A stretch of 50,620 nt of DNA from Gammaproteobacteria bacterium (GTDB lineage: Bacteria > Pseudomonadota > Gammaproteobacteria > Pseudomonadales > Alcanivoracaceae): NCBI GenBank assembly GCA_018067045.1, contig JAGPVL010000003.1:1-50620 (forward strand), read 5' to 3'. The notes beneath the pieces are model-generated. The model was not told where the DNA came from. It saw only the letters and a list, made by a program, of their open reading frames with translations, and did not search any database. A program made the position numbers and the translations under genes. Shown here one piece after another: positions 16,540-26,685 of this stretch; the stretch's first letter is position 1; each line of letters starts with the position of its first letter.

Positions 16540-18177
16540 ATGAGTCAGCAAAACGATAAGTCGGAACAGGACTCGGTTGGCGCGCGGGAAGAGGCTGAGG
16601 TGGCGGCACCTGCGGCCGCGCCGAAAAGGCAGGGTGGGCTGGTTGCGTCTACTGCGGTAGTGAGTGTGATGACGTTGCTGTCTCGTGTTCTGGGGTTGGC
16701 GCGCGATGTCGTGCTAGCCCGACTGCTTGGCGCGTCAGCGGGTACTGATGCCTTCTTTGTTGCTTTCCGTATACCGAACTTTTTGCGCCGTTTATTTGCT
16801 GAGGGCGCGTTTAATCAGGCCTTTATACCGGTTCTCTCCGAGTACAAAAACAATGGTGTTGCGGGCGCCGTGCAAGCGCTGATAAATCGCGTTGCGGGCA
16901 CACTGGGGGTGGCACTGCTGTTGGTGACGATGGTTGGTGTGGTTGGCGCGCCGGTGCTGATTACACTGTTTGCGCCGGGCTTTGGCGATGACCCCGCCAA
17001 GCGCGCGTTGGCCGTTGAGATGCTGCGGCTGACCTTTCCGTATTTATTTTTTATTGCGCTAACGGCCTTTTCTGGCGCCATCCTGAATACGTGGAATCGT
17101 TTTGCGGTGCCGGCGTTCACCCCCGTGCTGTTGAATATCTGCCTAATTGGTGCGGCATTGCTGCTTGCGCCGATGTTTGCCGAAGGGCGCATGGCGGTCG
17201 CGTTGGCGTGGGGCGTCTTGGCGGCAGGGGTGGTGCAGCTCACGTTTCAGCTACCCTTCTTGGCCCAACTCGGCCTGCTGCCGAAGCCAACCATGGCGTG
17301 GCAGGATCCCGGTGTGCGGCGCATTTTGGCGCTAATGGCGCCGGCGATTTTTGGTGTATCGGTGAGCCAGATTAATTTATTGCTGGATACGGTGTTGGCG
17401 TCGCTTTTGGAAACGGGCAGCGTGACATGGCTGTATTATTCGGATCGCTTGGTCGAGCTGCCCTTGGGCATTTTTGCGATTGCGATCGGTACGGTTATTT
17501 TGCCGAGCCTGTCAAAGAAGCATGCGGCGGCAACGCCAGAAGCGTTTTCGCAGACGCTGGATTGGGCGTTGCGATTGGTGCTATTGGTTGGTGTGCCCGC
17601 GGCCGTCGCCTTGGCGGTGATTGCGTCCCCCTTATTATCAACGCTGTTTCAGTATGGTGAGTTCAGCGGCAATGATGTGTTGCGGGCGTCACAGTCTCTA
17701 ATGGCCTACAGCGTAGGGCTGGTCGCCTTCATGCTAATAAAGGTATTGGCGCCGGGCTATTTTGCCCGTCAGGATACGCGTACGCCGGTGCGTATTGGTA
17801 TTATTGCGATGGTCGCCAACATGGCGTTTAACCTGATGCTGGTGTGGCATTTCTACCATGCTGGGCTTGCGCTCGCGACGTCGTTATCGGCGTGGTTGAA
17901 TGCCGTGCTGCTCTATCAAGGCCTGCGCAAGGCAGGCGTCTATCGGCCGGCGCCTGGTTGGCCGCTATTGCTAGCGCGCTTGCTGGTCTCGGCGTCGGCA
18001 ATGGCCGGGCTGCTCTGGTGGCTGCAACGCTATCTAGGTAGCGTGGGGATCGGGATGGATGCGGGAGCGGCGCTTGAGCGGGCCGGGTGGCTCGCTGTGC
18101 TCGTGGCATCGGGTGCGGGTTGCTACTTTATTTGTCTACTGCTGCTTGGCTTGAGGCCTCGTCACTTACGTCGTTGA
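16540..18177 (+). CDS. murJ: Lipid II flippase MurJ
   Basis: A 545-residue polytopic membrane protein of the MOP superfamily (MviN/MurJ), which flips lipid II across the inner membrane for peptidoglycan synthesis. It has about 14 hydrophobic segments. The conserved first-helix region reads TLLSRVLGLARDVVLARLLGA, then 'TDAFFVAFRIPNFLRRLFAEGAFNQAFIPVL'. The N-terminus carries a 30-residue Ala/Glu-rich cytosolic extension before the first helix. The order murJ-ribF-ileS is standard. The ATG at 16540 has AAAGG upstream. Confidence 0.96.
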   Translation: MSQQNDKSEQDSVGAREEAEVAAPAAAPKRQGGLVASTAVVSVMTLLSRVLGLARDVVLARLLGASAGTDAFFVAFRIPNFLRRLFAEGAFNQAFIPVLSEYKNNGVAGAVQALINRVAGTLGVALLLVTMVGVVGAPVLITLFAPGFGDDPAKRALAVEMLRLTFPYLFFIALTAFSGAILNTWNRFAVPAFTPVLLNICLIGAALLLAPMFAEGRMAVALAWGVLAAGVVQLTFQLPFLAQLGLLPKPTMAWQDPGVRRILALMAPAIFGVSVSQINLLLDTVLASLLETGSVTWLYYSDRLVELPLGIFAIAIGTVILPSLSKKHAAATPEAFSQTLDWALRLVLLVGVPAAVALAVIASPLLSTLFQYGEFSGNDVLRASQSLMAYSVGLVAFMLIKVLAPGYFARQDTRTPVRIGIIAMVANMAFNLMLVWHFYHAGLALATSLSAWLNAVLLYQGLRKAGVYRPAPGWPLLLARLLVSASAMAGLLWWLQRYLGSVGIGMDAGAALERAGWLAVLVASGAGCYFICLLLLGLRPRHLRR

Positions 18178-18316
18178 CCCTTATAATCCTGCGCTCACCT
18201 TTAACAGGTGTTCGCTCTAATCTAAAACGCGCTAACCGTTGAGCCCCTATTTGAGTCTAAACAGGGAGCTAGTAGGGTTGAGCGAGGTGCGTTGCGTAAC
18301 GGCTGCTGAGTAAAGA

Positions 18317-19252
18317 ATGGAACTGATTCGTGGATTACACAATTTGCGCCCGCGGCACCGCGGTTGTGTTGCCACCATTGGTAACTTCGACGGTGTGCAC
18401 CGTGGGCATCAGCGTATTCTTGAGCAGGTGTTGGAGCTGGCAGAGGCTCGTAACCTAAAATCTGCAGTGATGTTGTTTGAGCCGCAGCCGCAGGAGTTTT
18501 TCGCGCCGGATACGGCGCCTCCACGGCTGATGACGTTGCGTGATAAGGTGCGCGCGTTGGCAGCGGCTGGCGTCGATCAGGTGCTGTGTTGTCGCTTTGA
18601 CGACGCGTTTCGTTGTCAGAGTGCTGAGCACTTTGTGCAGCGTATCTTGGTTGATGGCTTGGGCGTCGAGCATTTGGTGGTTGGTGACGACTTTCGTTTT
18701 GGTGCGGGCCGTGAAGGTGATTTCACTTATTTACAGCGTGCCGGCCAAACTCATGGCTTTGCTGTGACGGATACTCCAACCTGTGCCCGCGATGATGAGC
18801 GTGTGTCGAGCACCCGTATTCGTGCGGTGCTGCAGCAAGGTGATCTTGCTCAAGCGCAAGCTTTGTTGGGCCGCCCTTATCGCATTAGCGGCAGGGTTCG
18901 TCACGGCGCTAAGTTGGGTAGGCAACTCAATACGCCTACCGCGAATCTGGCTATGCGCCATGTGCAGTCGCCGGTTGCCGGTGTTTATAGCGTGCGAGTG
19001 AGTGGCGCGGGATTAAGTCAGGCCCCAGGTGTGGCTAATGTCGGTACTCGCCCGACGGTTAACGGAACGGATAATCGTCTTGAGGTTCACCTGCTCGACT
19101 ATAACGGCGATTTATACGGACAGTATTTGGAAGTGGAGTTTCTCCAGTTTCAGAGAGAAGAAAAGAAATTTGACGGGCTGGACGCGCTTAAAGTTGCGAT
19201 TCAGCAAGACATCGATCACGCCAGAACATTTTTTGGCATCCACAAAGATTGA
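18317..19252 (+). CDS. ribF: Bifunctional riboflavin kinase/FMN adenylyltransferase
   Basis: A 311-residue enzyme converting riboflavin to FMN and then FAD. The N-terminal adenylyltransferase has GNFDGVHRGHQ and the 'SSTRIR' nucleotide motif. The C-terminal kinase begins around residue 185 with 'GRVRHGAKLGRQLNTPTANL' and contains 'GVYSVRV' and 'GTRPTVNG'. Nine bases separate it from ileS, so the two are co-transcribed. A TATAAT at 18182-18187 lies in the murJ-ribF gap and may be a -10 element, but its -35 is poor. Confidence 0.96.
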   Translation: MELIRGLHNLRPRHRGCVATIGNFDGVHRGHQRILEQVLELAEARNLKSAVMLFEPQPQEFFAPDTAPPRLMTLRDKVRALAAAGVDQVLCCRFDDAFRCQSAEHFVQRILVDGLGVEHLVVGDDFRFGAGREGDFTYLQRAGQTHGFAVTDTPTCARDDERVSSTRIRAVLQQGDLAQAQALLGRPYRISGRVRHGAKLGRQLNTPTANLAMRHVQSPVAGVYSVRVSGAGLSQAPGVANVGTRPTVNGTDNRLEVHLLDYNGDLYGQYLEVEFLQFQREEKKFDGLDALKVAIQQDIDHARTFFGIHKD

Positions 19253-19261
19253 ATCTTTCTT

Positions 19262-22078
19262 ATGACCACTGATTACAAAGCAACTCTAAATCTTCCGGAA
19301 ACGGGCTTTCCAATGAAAGCAGGCCTCGCACAAAAAGAGCCTGCGATGATCGAGCATTGGCAGAAGAAAGAGCTGTATCAAAAAATCCGTGAAAAATTTT
19401 CCGGCCGCAAGAAGTTTATTTTGCATGATGGCCCTCCGTATGCAAACGGCGACATTCATATCGGTCATGCGGTCAATAAAATCCTTAAGGATATGATTGT
19501 TAAATCACGTACGCTGAGTGGCTTTGATGCGCCGTACGTGCCCGGTTGGGATTGTCATGGTTTACCGATCGAACATAAAGTTGAACAGAAGGTCGGCAAG
19601 CCGGGCCAAAAAGTGGATGCGAAGACTTTTCGTGATGAATGCCGTAAGTACGCGGCGCGTCAGGTTGAAGGGCAGAAAAAAGATTTTATTCGCTTAGGTA
19701 TTTTTGCTGATTGGAACAATCCGTACTTAACGATGGATTTTGCCTTTGAAGCAAATATTATTCGTGCGCTAGGCAAGGTGATCGATAACGGTCATGTCAC
19801 TAAAGGCTTTAAGCCTGTGCATTGGTGTTTAGATTGTGCGTCGGCATTGGCTGAAGCAGAAGTTGAATATTATGACAAGAAGTCGCCATCCGTCGACGTC
19901 GCTTTTTCTGTTTTGCACCCGTCTGATTTCACGGTACGCACAGGCGTTGAAGTTGTTGCTCCCTCTGTCGTGATCTGGACAACCACGCCATGGACGTTGC
20001 CTGCCAACCAGGCTGTTGCCTTAAATGCCGAACTTGATTACGTCGTTGTTAATGCACAACGCGAAGGTGTTTCGGTTGAGCTGGTGGTTGCGGACGCGTT
20101 ATGGGAAACGGTTGTCGAGCGCGCGGGTCTGACGGATGCGACTACGTCAACGGCGTTTAAAGGCGCGCTCTTGGAAAACATAATGTTGGCGCATCCGTTC
20201 TTAGAGCGAGAAGTGCCGGTGATTCTTGGCGAGCATGTAACTACCGATGCTGGCACAGGTTGTGTGCATACTGCGCCAGGGCATGGCCAAGAAGATTTTG
20301 TAGTGGGCAAGCTATATGGCCTAGAAGTCGATAATCCCGTGCTCGATAGCGGTGTGTTCCGCGATGGCTTGCCGTACGTTGGTGGCATGCACGTGAGCAA
20401 AGCCAATCCGGTGGTTATCGAAACGTTAAAATCGTTGAATAAATTGGTCGCAAGTAGCGTTATCGAACACAGTTTCCCACATTGCTGGCGCCATAAAACG
20501 CCGCTTATTTTTCGTGCGACGGCTCAGTGGTTTATCAGCATGGATGTGGCGGGCCTACACAAGCGCGCTATGGAAACGATTGAAGAGGTGCAGTGGCTTC
20601 CGGAGTGGGGCAAGGCACGCATTGATGGCATGGTAAAGGGGCGTCCTGATTGGTGTATTTCGCGTCAACGTACCTGGGGTGTACCCATCGCGTTGTTTGT
20701 CCATCGTGAAACCGCTGAGCTGCATCCGGATACGCCTGCGCTGATTGAAAAAGTGGCGCAGCGTGTTGAAGAGCAGGGCATTGATGCTTGGTTTGAGCTT
20801 GATGCGCACGAGTTGCTTGGCGACGACGCAGCACAATACAGCAAGGTAACGGATACGCTCGATGTGTGGTTTGATTCTGGCGTCACCCATTACTGTGTGC
20901 TGGATCAAAACCCCGCGCTATCTGTGCCGGCAGATTTGTATCTCGAAGGTTCCGATCAACATCGCGGCTGGTTCCAGTCATCATTGTTAACCAGTCTTGG
21001 TGTGCGCAATGCTGCGCCGTATAAAACAGTTCTCACTCACGGCTTTACGGTAGACGAGCAGGGCAGAAAGATGTCCAAGTCTATGGGTAATGTCATTGCG
21101 CCGCAGGAAGTGACCAACGATTTGGGCGCGGACATCTTGCGTCTATGGGTGTCGGGCACAGATTATCGCGGTGAGATGAGTGTTTCGAAGAATATCCTGA
21201 AACAAATGGCCGATTCTTATCGCCGCATTCGCAATACCGCACGCTTTTTGTTATCGAACTTGAATGAATTTGTGCCGGCAGAGAATGCGGTTGAGCCAGA
21301 GGATATGTTGGCGCTAGATCGATGGGTGGTTGATCGCGCAGCACAACTGCAGGCGGAGATCACGGAACTGTATGAGGGTTATCATTTTCATCAGGTCTAT
21401 CAGAAATTGCATCACTTTTGCTCAGACGACTTAGGTGGTTTTTACCTCGATATTATTAAGGATCGCCAGTACACGACGCAGAAAGATTCCTTGGCACGTA
21501 GATCGTGCCAAACGGCCTTGTGGCATATTTCTGAAGCAATGTCGCGCTGGATGGCGCCGATTCTTTCATTTACGGCGGAAGAAATTTGGCAGCACTTGCC
21601 CGGAGAGCGCGGCGAGTCGGTGTTTCTAGAAGAGTGGTATCAAGGCTTATTTGAAATTCCGGCGAACGCAGAATTAGGGCGTGAGTTTTGGGATCAAGTG
21701 TTGGCGGTGAAGCAAGGCGTGAACAAGGCGATTGAAGATGCCCGTAACAATAAAGTCGTGCGCGCTAACTTGGCTGCTGATGCAGTGCTGTTTGTTTCAG
21801 ATGAGGTTAACGCGCTGCTGACTCATCTTGGCGATGAGCTGCGTTTTGTGACAATTACCTCAACCGCAGCGTTGAAGCCGCTGGCGCAGGCGCCCGCTGA
21901 TTTGGCGGCGACCAGCGTAGAAGGGCTTAAAGTGCTTATTAGTGCATCGGAGAAAACAAAGTGCGCGCGCTGCTGGCATCATCGCGATGATGTCGGTCAA
22001 AACGCGATCCACCCGGAGTTGTGCGATCGCTGTGTCGTCAATGTGGATGGTGCAGGAGAAGTGCGTCGTTATGCGTAA
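19262..22078 (+). CDS. ileS: Isoleucyl-tRNA synthetase
   Basis: A 938-residue class I synthetase of normal length. The HIGH motif appears in [13 protein letters not shown] and KMSKS in [10 protein letters not shown]. The CP1 editing domain has '[13 protein letters not shown]' and '[16 protein letters not shown]'. The C-terminus carries a four-Cys zinc site (CARCWHH...CDRCV) typical of the eubacterial type 1 enzyme. It is the core of the ribF-ileS-lspA-fkpB-ispH cluster; lspA starts inside its last codons (8-bp overlap). Confidence 0.98.
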   Translation: MTTDYKATLNLPETGFPMKAGLAQKEPAMIEHWQKKELYQKIREKFSGRKKFILHDGPPYANGDIHIGHAVNKILKDMIVKSRTLSGFDAPYVPGWDCHGLPIEHKVEQKVGKPGQKVDAKTFRDECRKYAARQVEGQKKDFIRLGIFADWNNPYLTMDFAFEANIIRALGKVIDNGHVTKGFKPVHWCLDCASALAEAEVEYYDKKSPSVDVAFSVLHPSDFTVRTGVEVVAPSVVIWTTTPWTLPANQAVALNAELDYVVVNAQREGVSVELVVADALWETVVERAGLTDATTSTAFKGALLENIMLAHPFLEREVPVILGEHVTTDAGTGCVHTAPGHGQEDFVVGKLYGLEVDNPVLDSGVFRDGLPYVGGMHVSKANPVVIETLKSLNKLVASSVIEHSFPHCWRHKTPLIFRATAQWFISMDVAGLHKRAMETIEEVQWLPEWGKARIDGMVKGRPDWCISRQRTWGVPIALFVHRETAELHPDTPALIEKVAQRVEEQGIDAWFELDAHELLGDDAAQYSKVTDTLDVWFDSGVTHYCVLDQNPALSVPADLYLEGSDQHRGWFQSSLLTSLGVRNAAPYKTVLTHGFTVDEQGRKMSKSMGNVIAPQEVTNDLGADILRLWVSGTDYRGEMSVSKNILKQMADSYRRIRNTARFLLSNLNEFVPAENAVEPEDMLALDRWVVDRAAQLQAEITELYEGYHFHQVYQKLHHFCSDDLGGFYLDIIKDRQYTTQKDSLARRSCQTALWHISEAMSRWMAPILSFTAEEIWQHLPGERGESVFLEEWYQGLFEIPANAELGREFWDQVLAVKQGVNKAIEDARNNKVVRANLAADAVLFVSDEVNALLTHLGDELRFVTITSTAALKPLAQAPADLAATSVEGLKVLISASEKTKCARCWHHRDDVGQNAIHPELCDRCVVNVDGAGEVRRYA

Positions 22079-22592
22079 ACGTGGTGCGGTGAGTTCTGAG
22101 GCGGTCGTGCAGAGTAAGATGCGTAACGCGCTGTGGTTGTTACTAAGTCTTGTTGTTGTCGGGCTAGATCTTTGGACCAAAAATTTAGCTCAGAGTGGAT
22201 TGGAGTACGGTGAATTTGTACCGGTGTTGCCTTACTTTAATTTGACCTTGGCGTATAACCCTGGGGCGGCGTTTAGTTTTCTTGCCGATGCTGGTGGCTG
22301 GCAGCGTTATTTTTTCACGGCGGTTGCGGCGATTGCGGTGCTGATCATGCTGGTATGGTTGCTGCGACTCAAGGGTGAGAAAATAGTGGCCTGTTCATTG
22401 GCACTAATTATTGGCGGTGCGTTAGGCAATTTATATGACCGAGTGATGCTCGGCCATGTTGTCGATTTTCTCGATTTTTATTGGGAGGCGTACCATTTTC
22501 CCGCGTTTAACTTAGCGGATAGTGCGATCACGCTGGGTGCCATCTTGCTGATTGTCGATATGTTGTTTGCAGGAAAGAAAAACGATGAGTGA
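22071..22592 (+). CDS. lspA: Lipoprotein signal peptidase (signal peptidase II)
   Basis: A 173-residue inner-membrane aspartic protease that cleaves prolipoproteins. Four transmembrane segments are visible. The catalytic aspartates are in '[11 protein letters not shown]' and '[11 protein letters not shown]', with the conserved '[11 protein letters not shown]' between helices. The ATG at 22071 overlaps the ileS stop and has AGGAG 12 bases upstream; an ATG at 22119 would give a shorter N-terminus. It would process the lipoproteins encoded in this window (YajG-like, BamD). Its own end overlaps fkpB by 8 bp. Confidence 0.96.
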   Translation: MRKRGAVSSEAVVQSKMRNALWLLLSLVVVGLDLWTKNLAQSGLEYGEFVPVLPYFNLTLAYNPGAAFSFLADAGGWQRYFFTAVAAIAVLIMLVWLLRLKGEKIVACSLALIIGGALGNLYDRVMLGHVVDFLDFYWEAYHFPAFNLADSAITLGAILLIVDMLFAGKKNDE

Positions 22593-23097
22593 CGCGGCTG
22601 TGTTACGGGTTGGTCCGCAAATGCGTGTGACAATGCATTTTGCCGTCCGACTGATGGATGGTACGGAGCTGGACTCAACATTTAGTAAAGCGCCTGCAAC
22701 GTTTGTTTGGGGGGATGAAAGCTTGTTGCCTGGGTTTGAGAAAGCACTGAATGGTTTGAAGGCTGGCGATAAGCGCAGTGTTTTTATCGCTGCAGAGCAA
22801 GGTTTCGGCGATCACAACCCCGATAACATCCAGCACTTTCGTCGCCACGAATTTGCGCCGGACATGGTGTTAAGCGAAGGTGCAGTAGTCAGTTTTAAAG
22901 ACGCATCCGGTGCGGAGCTGCCTGGCGTGATTGTTAAGAATGACGATGAAGATGGTGTTGGCGAAGTTAAGGATGAAGAAGGCGAGTGGGTTAAGGTGGA
23001 CTTTAATCACCCGTTAGCGGGTCGTGAGTTGACGTTCGAGGTAGAGATTCTCGAGGTTCAGCACGATGTGTCGGAGCAGCCGCTCAGTATTCGTTAG
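22585..23097 (+). CDS. fkpB: FKBP-type peptidyl-prolyl isomerase, SlpA/FkpB type
   Basis: A 170-residue cytosolic FKBP with an inserted-in-flap (IF/SlyD-like) domain. Conserved pieces are 'DGTELDSTFSKAPATFVWG', 'LLPGFEKALNGLKAGDKRSV' and 'VDFNHPLAGRELTFEVEIL'. The family provides prolyl isomerase and chaperone activity. The ATG at 22585 overlaps the lspA stop; the frame reads further upstream, but AGGAAAG just ahead supports this start. It lies between lspA and ispH in the conserved order. Confidence 0.94.
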   Translation: MSDAAVLRVGPQMRVTMHFAVRLMDGTELDSTFSKAPATFVWGDESLLPGFEKALNGLKAGDKRSVFIAAEQGFGDHNPDNIQHFRRHEFAPDMVLSEGAVVSFKDASGAELPGVIVKNDDEDGVGEVKDEEGEWVKVDFNHPLAGRELTFEVEILEVQHDVSEQPLSIR

Positions 23098-23164
23098 TGG
23101 CGAATGCGTTTTGTGAGTTTGGCCGCGATATTTTGTCGTACAGACAGCGTTAGGTTGGTATTTC

Positions 23165-24097
23165 ATGGAAATTCGTCTCGCTAATCCCCGCGGCTTTTGT
23201 GCTGGTGTCGATCGTGCAATTGAAATCGTTAATCGCGCGCTGGAAACATTTGGGCCGCCGGTATATGTACGCCATGAAGTCGTCCACAACCGCTTTGTTG
23301 TCGATGACTTAAAGCAGCGTGGGGCGGTGTTTGTTGAAGAGCTAGATGAAATTCCGGATGACGCGATTGTCATTTTTTCAGCTCACGGTGTTGCGCGCCT
23401 AGTGCAAGACGAGGCGCAACGCAGAGAGTTAAAAGTGTTTGATGCGACTTGCCCGCTGGTAACAAAGGTACACATGGAAGTTATTAACTACAGCCGCGAG
23501 GGCCGTGAGGCGGTGCTGATTGGCCACCAGGGACATCCCGAAGTTGAGGGCACTATGGGGCAGTATGACCGAAGTGCTGGCGGCGATATTTACCTTGTAG
23601 AAGACGAAGCGGGTGTCGCTGCGCTCGAAGTCAAGGATCCTGAGCGGTTGGCGTTCGTCACCCAGACGACGCTTTCTGTTGATGACACGGCAAAAATCAT
23701 CGAAGCGCTTAGGGTAAAATTTCCCGCGATTCTCGGTCCGCGCAAAGAAGATATTTGTTATGCGACCACCAATCGCCAGGATGCGGTGCGTCAGTTGGCG
23801 CTGGAAACGGATCTCGTGCTTGTCGTGGGCAGCGCGAATAGTTCCAACTCGAATAGATTGCGCGAGTTGGCGGAGCGCTGTGGTGCGAAAAGCTATCTTG
23901 TCGATTGCCCTGAAGAAATACAGCCTGCTTGGCTAGAGCGCGCGTCTATTGTAGGCGTTACGGCTGGGGCGAGCGCTCCAGAAGAGCTGGTCAGCCAAGT
24001 GCTTGATCGCTTGCGCGAACTCGGTGGCGAGATGCCGGTTGAAGTTCCGGGTCGAGAGGAGAATATTCGTTTCTCAATGCCGAAGGGTTTGCGTTAA
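23165..24097 (+). CDS. ispH: 4-hydroxy-3-methylbut-2-enyl diphosphate reductase
   Basis: A 310-residue [4Fe-4S] enzyme, the last step of the MEP pathway to IPP and DMAPP. The three cluster cysteines are visible in 'NPRGFCAGV', 'DATCPLV' and '[11 protein letters not shown]', with substrate-binding 'HEVVHN' and '[10 protein letters not shown]'. Together with ispB in the window it feeds isoprenoid side-chain synthesis. It ends the ileS operon; the 255-bp gap before the pilin genes separates it from the pilus cluster. Confidence 0.97.
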   Translation: MEIRLANPRGFCAGVDRAIEIVNRALETFGPPVYVRHEVVHNRFVVDDLKQRGAVFVEELDEIPDDAIVIFSAHGVARLVQDEAQRRELKVFDATCPLVTKVHMEVINYSREGREAVLIGHQGHPEVEGTMGQYDRSAGGDIYLVEDEAGVAALEVKDPERLAFVTQTTLSVDDTAKIIEALRVKFPAILGPRKEDICYATTNRQDAVRQLALETDLVLVVGSANSSNSNRLRELAERCGAKSYLVDCPEEIQPAWLERASIVGVTAGASAPEELVSQVLDRLRELGGEMPVEVPGREENIRFSMPKGLR

Positions 24098-24352
24098 GTT
24101 TTTGGTTAGTACTCGCAGTCTTGAGCGTGACCCCGTTCACGTTTGCGATGTGAACAGTATCTTTACGTCTCCTTGATGTGCCGCAAGGGATCAGAATAAG
24201 CCCCCCTTCTTGCTCTACTCTTTTCGCCTTAGGCGCCGTGATTCCTCCGTTTTTCCTACCGTTCGGCGTTACGGCTTACCCGTCTATCTCGTACTCATTG
24301 CTCCTACTTTTGGGCGCGTTAATCTTACCGAAACGTAAAAGGAGATATCGCG

Positions 24353-24865
24353 TTGTCGTATTTGTGTTCAGCTCATTCTTGTCCGCGTGCGCGTCGCCAA
24401 GAAAAAGGTTTCACGCTGCTGGAAGTGCTTATCAGCATTACCTTGATGGCGATCGTCGCAGCAATTGCGATGCCAGCGTTTCGGTCGGCATCGTCGACAG
24501 CGGCGCTGCGCAGGGCAACGGGTGACTTAGTTTCTGCTCTGAATACGGCGAGAACACAGGCGGTTAACTTGCGCCTTGATGTTGTTGTTCAAGAGCAAGG
24601 TGGGGATTGGACTAACGGCTGGACGGTGAATTATCAGTATCCCGTTGCGACACTTGCAGTTGATCGGGTAGAGCAGGACCAGACATTTACTCAGCCGGGC
24701 ACTGTTGCTGTTGCAGAGGCCGGCGGGGCAACCTCATTAACCTTTTTGTCGACAGGATTTTTAAGTGGTGGGGCGGCACAGTTTACGCTCTGTATTGATA
24801 GCCATTTACGTACCATCGACGTGTCGGCATTAGGGCGTGTAACCAATACGCAAGGGAGCTGTTAA
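24353..24865 (+). CDS. Type IV pilus minor pilin, GspH/FimU-FimT family
   Basis: A 170-residue pseudopilin. After an 18-residue basic leader comes the prepilin peptidase site KG|FTLLEVLISI with Glu at +5 of the mature protein. A hydrophobic helix and a GspH-type beta domain follow, with two late Cys (LCIDSH...GSC) that may pair. The start is TTG at 24353, supported by AAAGGAG 8 bases upstream. Position at the head of pilV-pilW-pilX-pilY1 corresponds to FimU of P. aeruginosa. The upstream gap contains CGTGA-CCCCG-TCACG-type inverted repeats (24126-24141) and no clear sigma-70 promoter. Confidence 0.87.
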   Translation: MSYLCSAHSCPRARRQEKGFTLLEVLISITLMAIVAAIAMPAFRSASSTAALRRATGDLVSALNTARTQAVNLRLDVVVQEQGGDWTNGWTVNYQYPVATLAVDRVEQDQTFTQPGTVAVAEAGGATSLTFLSTGFLSGGAAQFTLCIDSHLRTIDVSALGRVTNTQGSC

Positions 24866-24867
24866 CA

Positions 24868-25377
24868 ATGTATAGAGCGAACCGTCAGCGTGGTGTTGGC
24901 TTGATTGAAGTGCTGGTTGCTTTGGTGGTAATGGCCGTCGGTGTCTTAGGGTATGCAGGCATGCAACTGATGGCGTTGCGCGGGGCTGAGGCAGCGGGTT
25001 ATAGAGCCCAAGCGACTTTGGTGGCTGTTGATGCTTTGGAGCGCATTCTGCTCAATGCTGATGCTCGAGCAACGTATTTTAATATGGCTCTCTGGCCTAC
25101 CACGACTCAGGCGCCAGGGGGGACTTACCCCACAGCATGCTCTTCTGCGGCTTGTACTTCTGCCGCGTTGGCAGCAGCCGATCTTACGGAGTTGGCGTGG
25201 GTGGCAGCGAATAGTTTGCCGGGCGGCTTGATAGCCGCGAAGAATGACTGCACAGGGATTCCTTCGCCTAGCTGTGTTGTGTTGAGCTGGGATGAAATGA
25301 CACCAACGCTTTGCTTGGATGGTGACGCTATTAATACGACAGGCTCTTGTGTGGTTATGGAGGCGATGCGGTTATGA
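24868..25377 (+). CDS. pilV: Type IV pilus minor pilin PilV
   Basis: A 169-residue minor pilin with the processing site RG|VGLIEVLVAL and the PilV-type continuation 'VVMAVGVLGYAGMQLMAL', followed by 'AEAAGYRAQA'. The periplasmic part is Cys-rich (six Cys), suggesting disulfide stabilisation. It begins 2 bp after the preceding pseudopilin and overlaps pilW by 4 bp, so translation is coupled. Minor pilins prime pilus assembly and carry PilY1 to the tip. Confidence 0.92.
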   Translation: MYRANRQRGVGLIEVLVALVVMAVGVLGYAGMQLMALRGAEAAGYRAQATLVAVDALERILLNADARATYFNMALWPTTTQAPGGTYPTACSSAACTSAALAAADLTELAWVAANSLPGGLIAAKNDCTGIPSPSCVVLSWDEMTPTLCLDGDAINTTGSCVVMEAMRL

Positions 25378-26129
25378 ATGGAGATCGTTTCCCTATGGGC
25401 ATAACGGCAGGCATGGCTCGCACGCGCGGGTTTAGTCTGGTTGAGCTAATGATTTCGCTGACGCTTGGCAGCCTAATCGCGATCGCAGCTATTCAGCTGC
25501 TCTCTGTTAACCAAAGAACATTCGCAACGCAGCAAGCTACTTCCCGTGTTCAAGAAGACGGCCAATTGGCATTGCGGTTTTTGGCGACGGATTTGCGGCA
25601 GGCTGGCTATAGCGGTGACGTGGTAGCTAGTACATCTGGTGTTGTGCTGGTCGGCGGACCGCCGGTCAGTAGCGATTCAGATCCCTTTGATACTTTAGTT
25701 ATTCAGTTTACGGGCCAGCGTGACTGCCAAGGTACGGCGAGCGCAACGGCGGTATCGATTACGAATGCGTATGCGGTCAATGGTAACGGTGAGCTGACAT
25801 GTAACGGCAGCTTAACAGCTGGCGGGGCGATGGCGATTTTGCCGGGGATAGAAGCGTTCCGCGTACTGTATGGCGTCGATACAACGGAAGATGGCGAGGT
25901 AGGGCCGTTTCGATTTGTCGGGGCGGCATCGGCGGTAGCGCTAAATCGTCCGGTGTTGGCGATTCGAGTTGGGTTGTTGTTATCGGTCGATGGATTGGTG
26001 ACAAATAGTCGAGCCGCTCAGTCTTGGAACGTGCTTGATCGGTCAGTGAATACCGCAGCAGACAATGCGATGCGTCGTCCATTTTTCACGACGGTTATGT
26101 TACGCAATCAGAATTGGGAGAGCTTATGA
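25374..26129 (+). CDS. pilW: Type IV pilus minor pilin PilW
   Basis: A 251-residue minor pilin. A 19-residue leader precedes the cleavage site RG|FSLVELMISL (Glu at +5), then 'QRTFATQQATSRVQEDGQLALRF', the PilW family signature. The ATG at 25374 overlaps the pilV stop and has GGAGG 10 bases upstream; the frame also reads from a TTG at 25347. It overlaps pilX by 4 bp. Confidence 0.92.
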   Translation: MNGDRFPMGITAGMARTRGFSLVELMISLTLGSLIAIAAIQLLSVNQRTFATQQATSRVQEDGQLALRFLATDLRQAGYSGDVVASTSGVVLVGGPPVSSDSDPFDTLVIQFTGQRDCQGTASATAVSITNAYAVNGNGELTCNGSLTAGGAMAILPGIEAFRVLYGVDTTEDGEVGPFRFVGAASAVALNRPVLAIRVGLLLSVDGLVTNSRAAQSWNVLDRSVNTAADNAMRRPFFTTVMLRNQNWESL

Positions 26130-26677
26130 AACGCGAGATGAATCGGAGCAGCCAGCGTGGTGCAGCACTTATTGTTGCGTTGCTGATTTTGCTGGTGATT
26201 TCCGTCATTGGGGTGTCGGCCATGCGATCAAGCAGCTTTTCCGCAAAAATGGCGATGGGTACTCAACTAGATGCCATGGCATTTGAAGGCGCTGAATCGG
26301 CAATTGATCAAACATTGACGTACTTGTTGGGCGCGGACGGCGGCAACGGTGCTATGGACGAGCTGATTCGAATGATGAATAACGAGACGATTGTTTGGTG
26401 TATGACCGGTGATGGTTACCGCACCGAGAGTGAATGCGGCACGAGTGATTTTATGGATTCGCGCGGCATGGTTCAGGCGGAAACGCGGACGACCACAACG
26501 GGGTTTACCCCAGCGCCAGGCAACCAGGTGAGTAGCACTGGTGGAGCGGGCGTTATTTTCGCAGATTTTGAATTGTCGATTCAGGGTAACGGCACCATGC
26601 CGAGTGTTGATTTGCAAAATCGGCATGTACAGAACGCGCTTCGCCGGGGAATGATCCCCGCGAGCGAAATTCAGTGA
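26126..26677 (+). CDS. pilX: Type IV pilus minor pilin PilX
   Basis: A 183-residue minor pilin with site RG|AALIVALLILLVISVIGVSAMRSS. The +5 position is not Glu (Val), as in the GspK-like initiators, and matches the PilX N-terminal family. 'EMNRSSQRG' precedes the helix. The soluble part is short. The ATG at 26126 overlaps the pilW stop, with GGGAG just upstream. It is followed after 8 bp by pilY1, its usual partner. Confidence 0.9.
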   Translation: MKREMNRSSQRGAALIVALLILLVISVIGVSAMRSSSFSAKMAMGTQLDAMAFEGAESAIDQTLTYLLGADGGNGAMDELIRMMNNETIVWCMTGDGYRTESECGTSDFMDSRGMVQAETRTTTTGFTPAPGNQVSSTGGAGVIFADFELSIQGNGTMPSVDLQNRHVQNALRRGMIPASEIQ

Positions 26678-26685
26678 GGTCGGGT

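Noticed and set aside
24178-24525. 115-codon frame overlapping the fimU-like gene
   Set aside because: It lacks a start signal, and the pseudopilin frame with TTG and AAAGGAG explains the region better.
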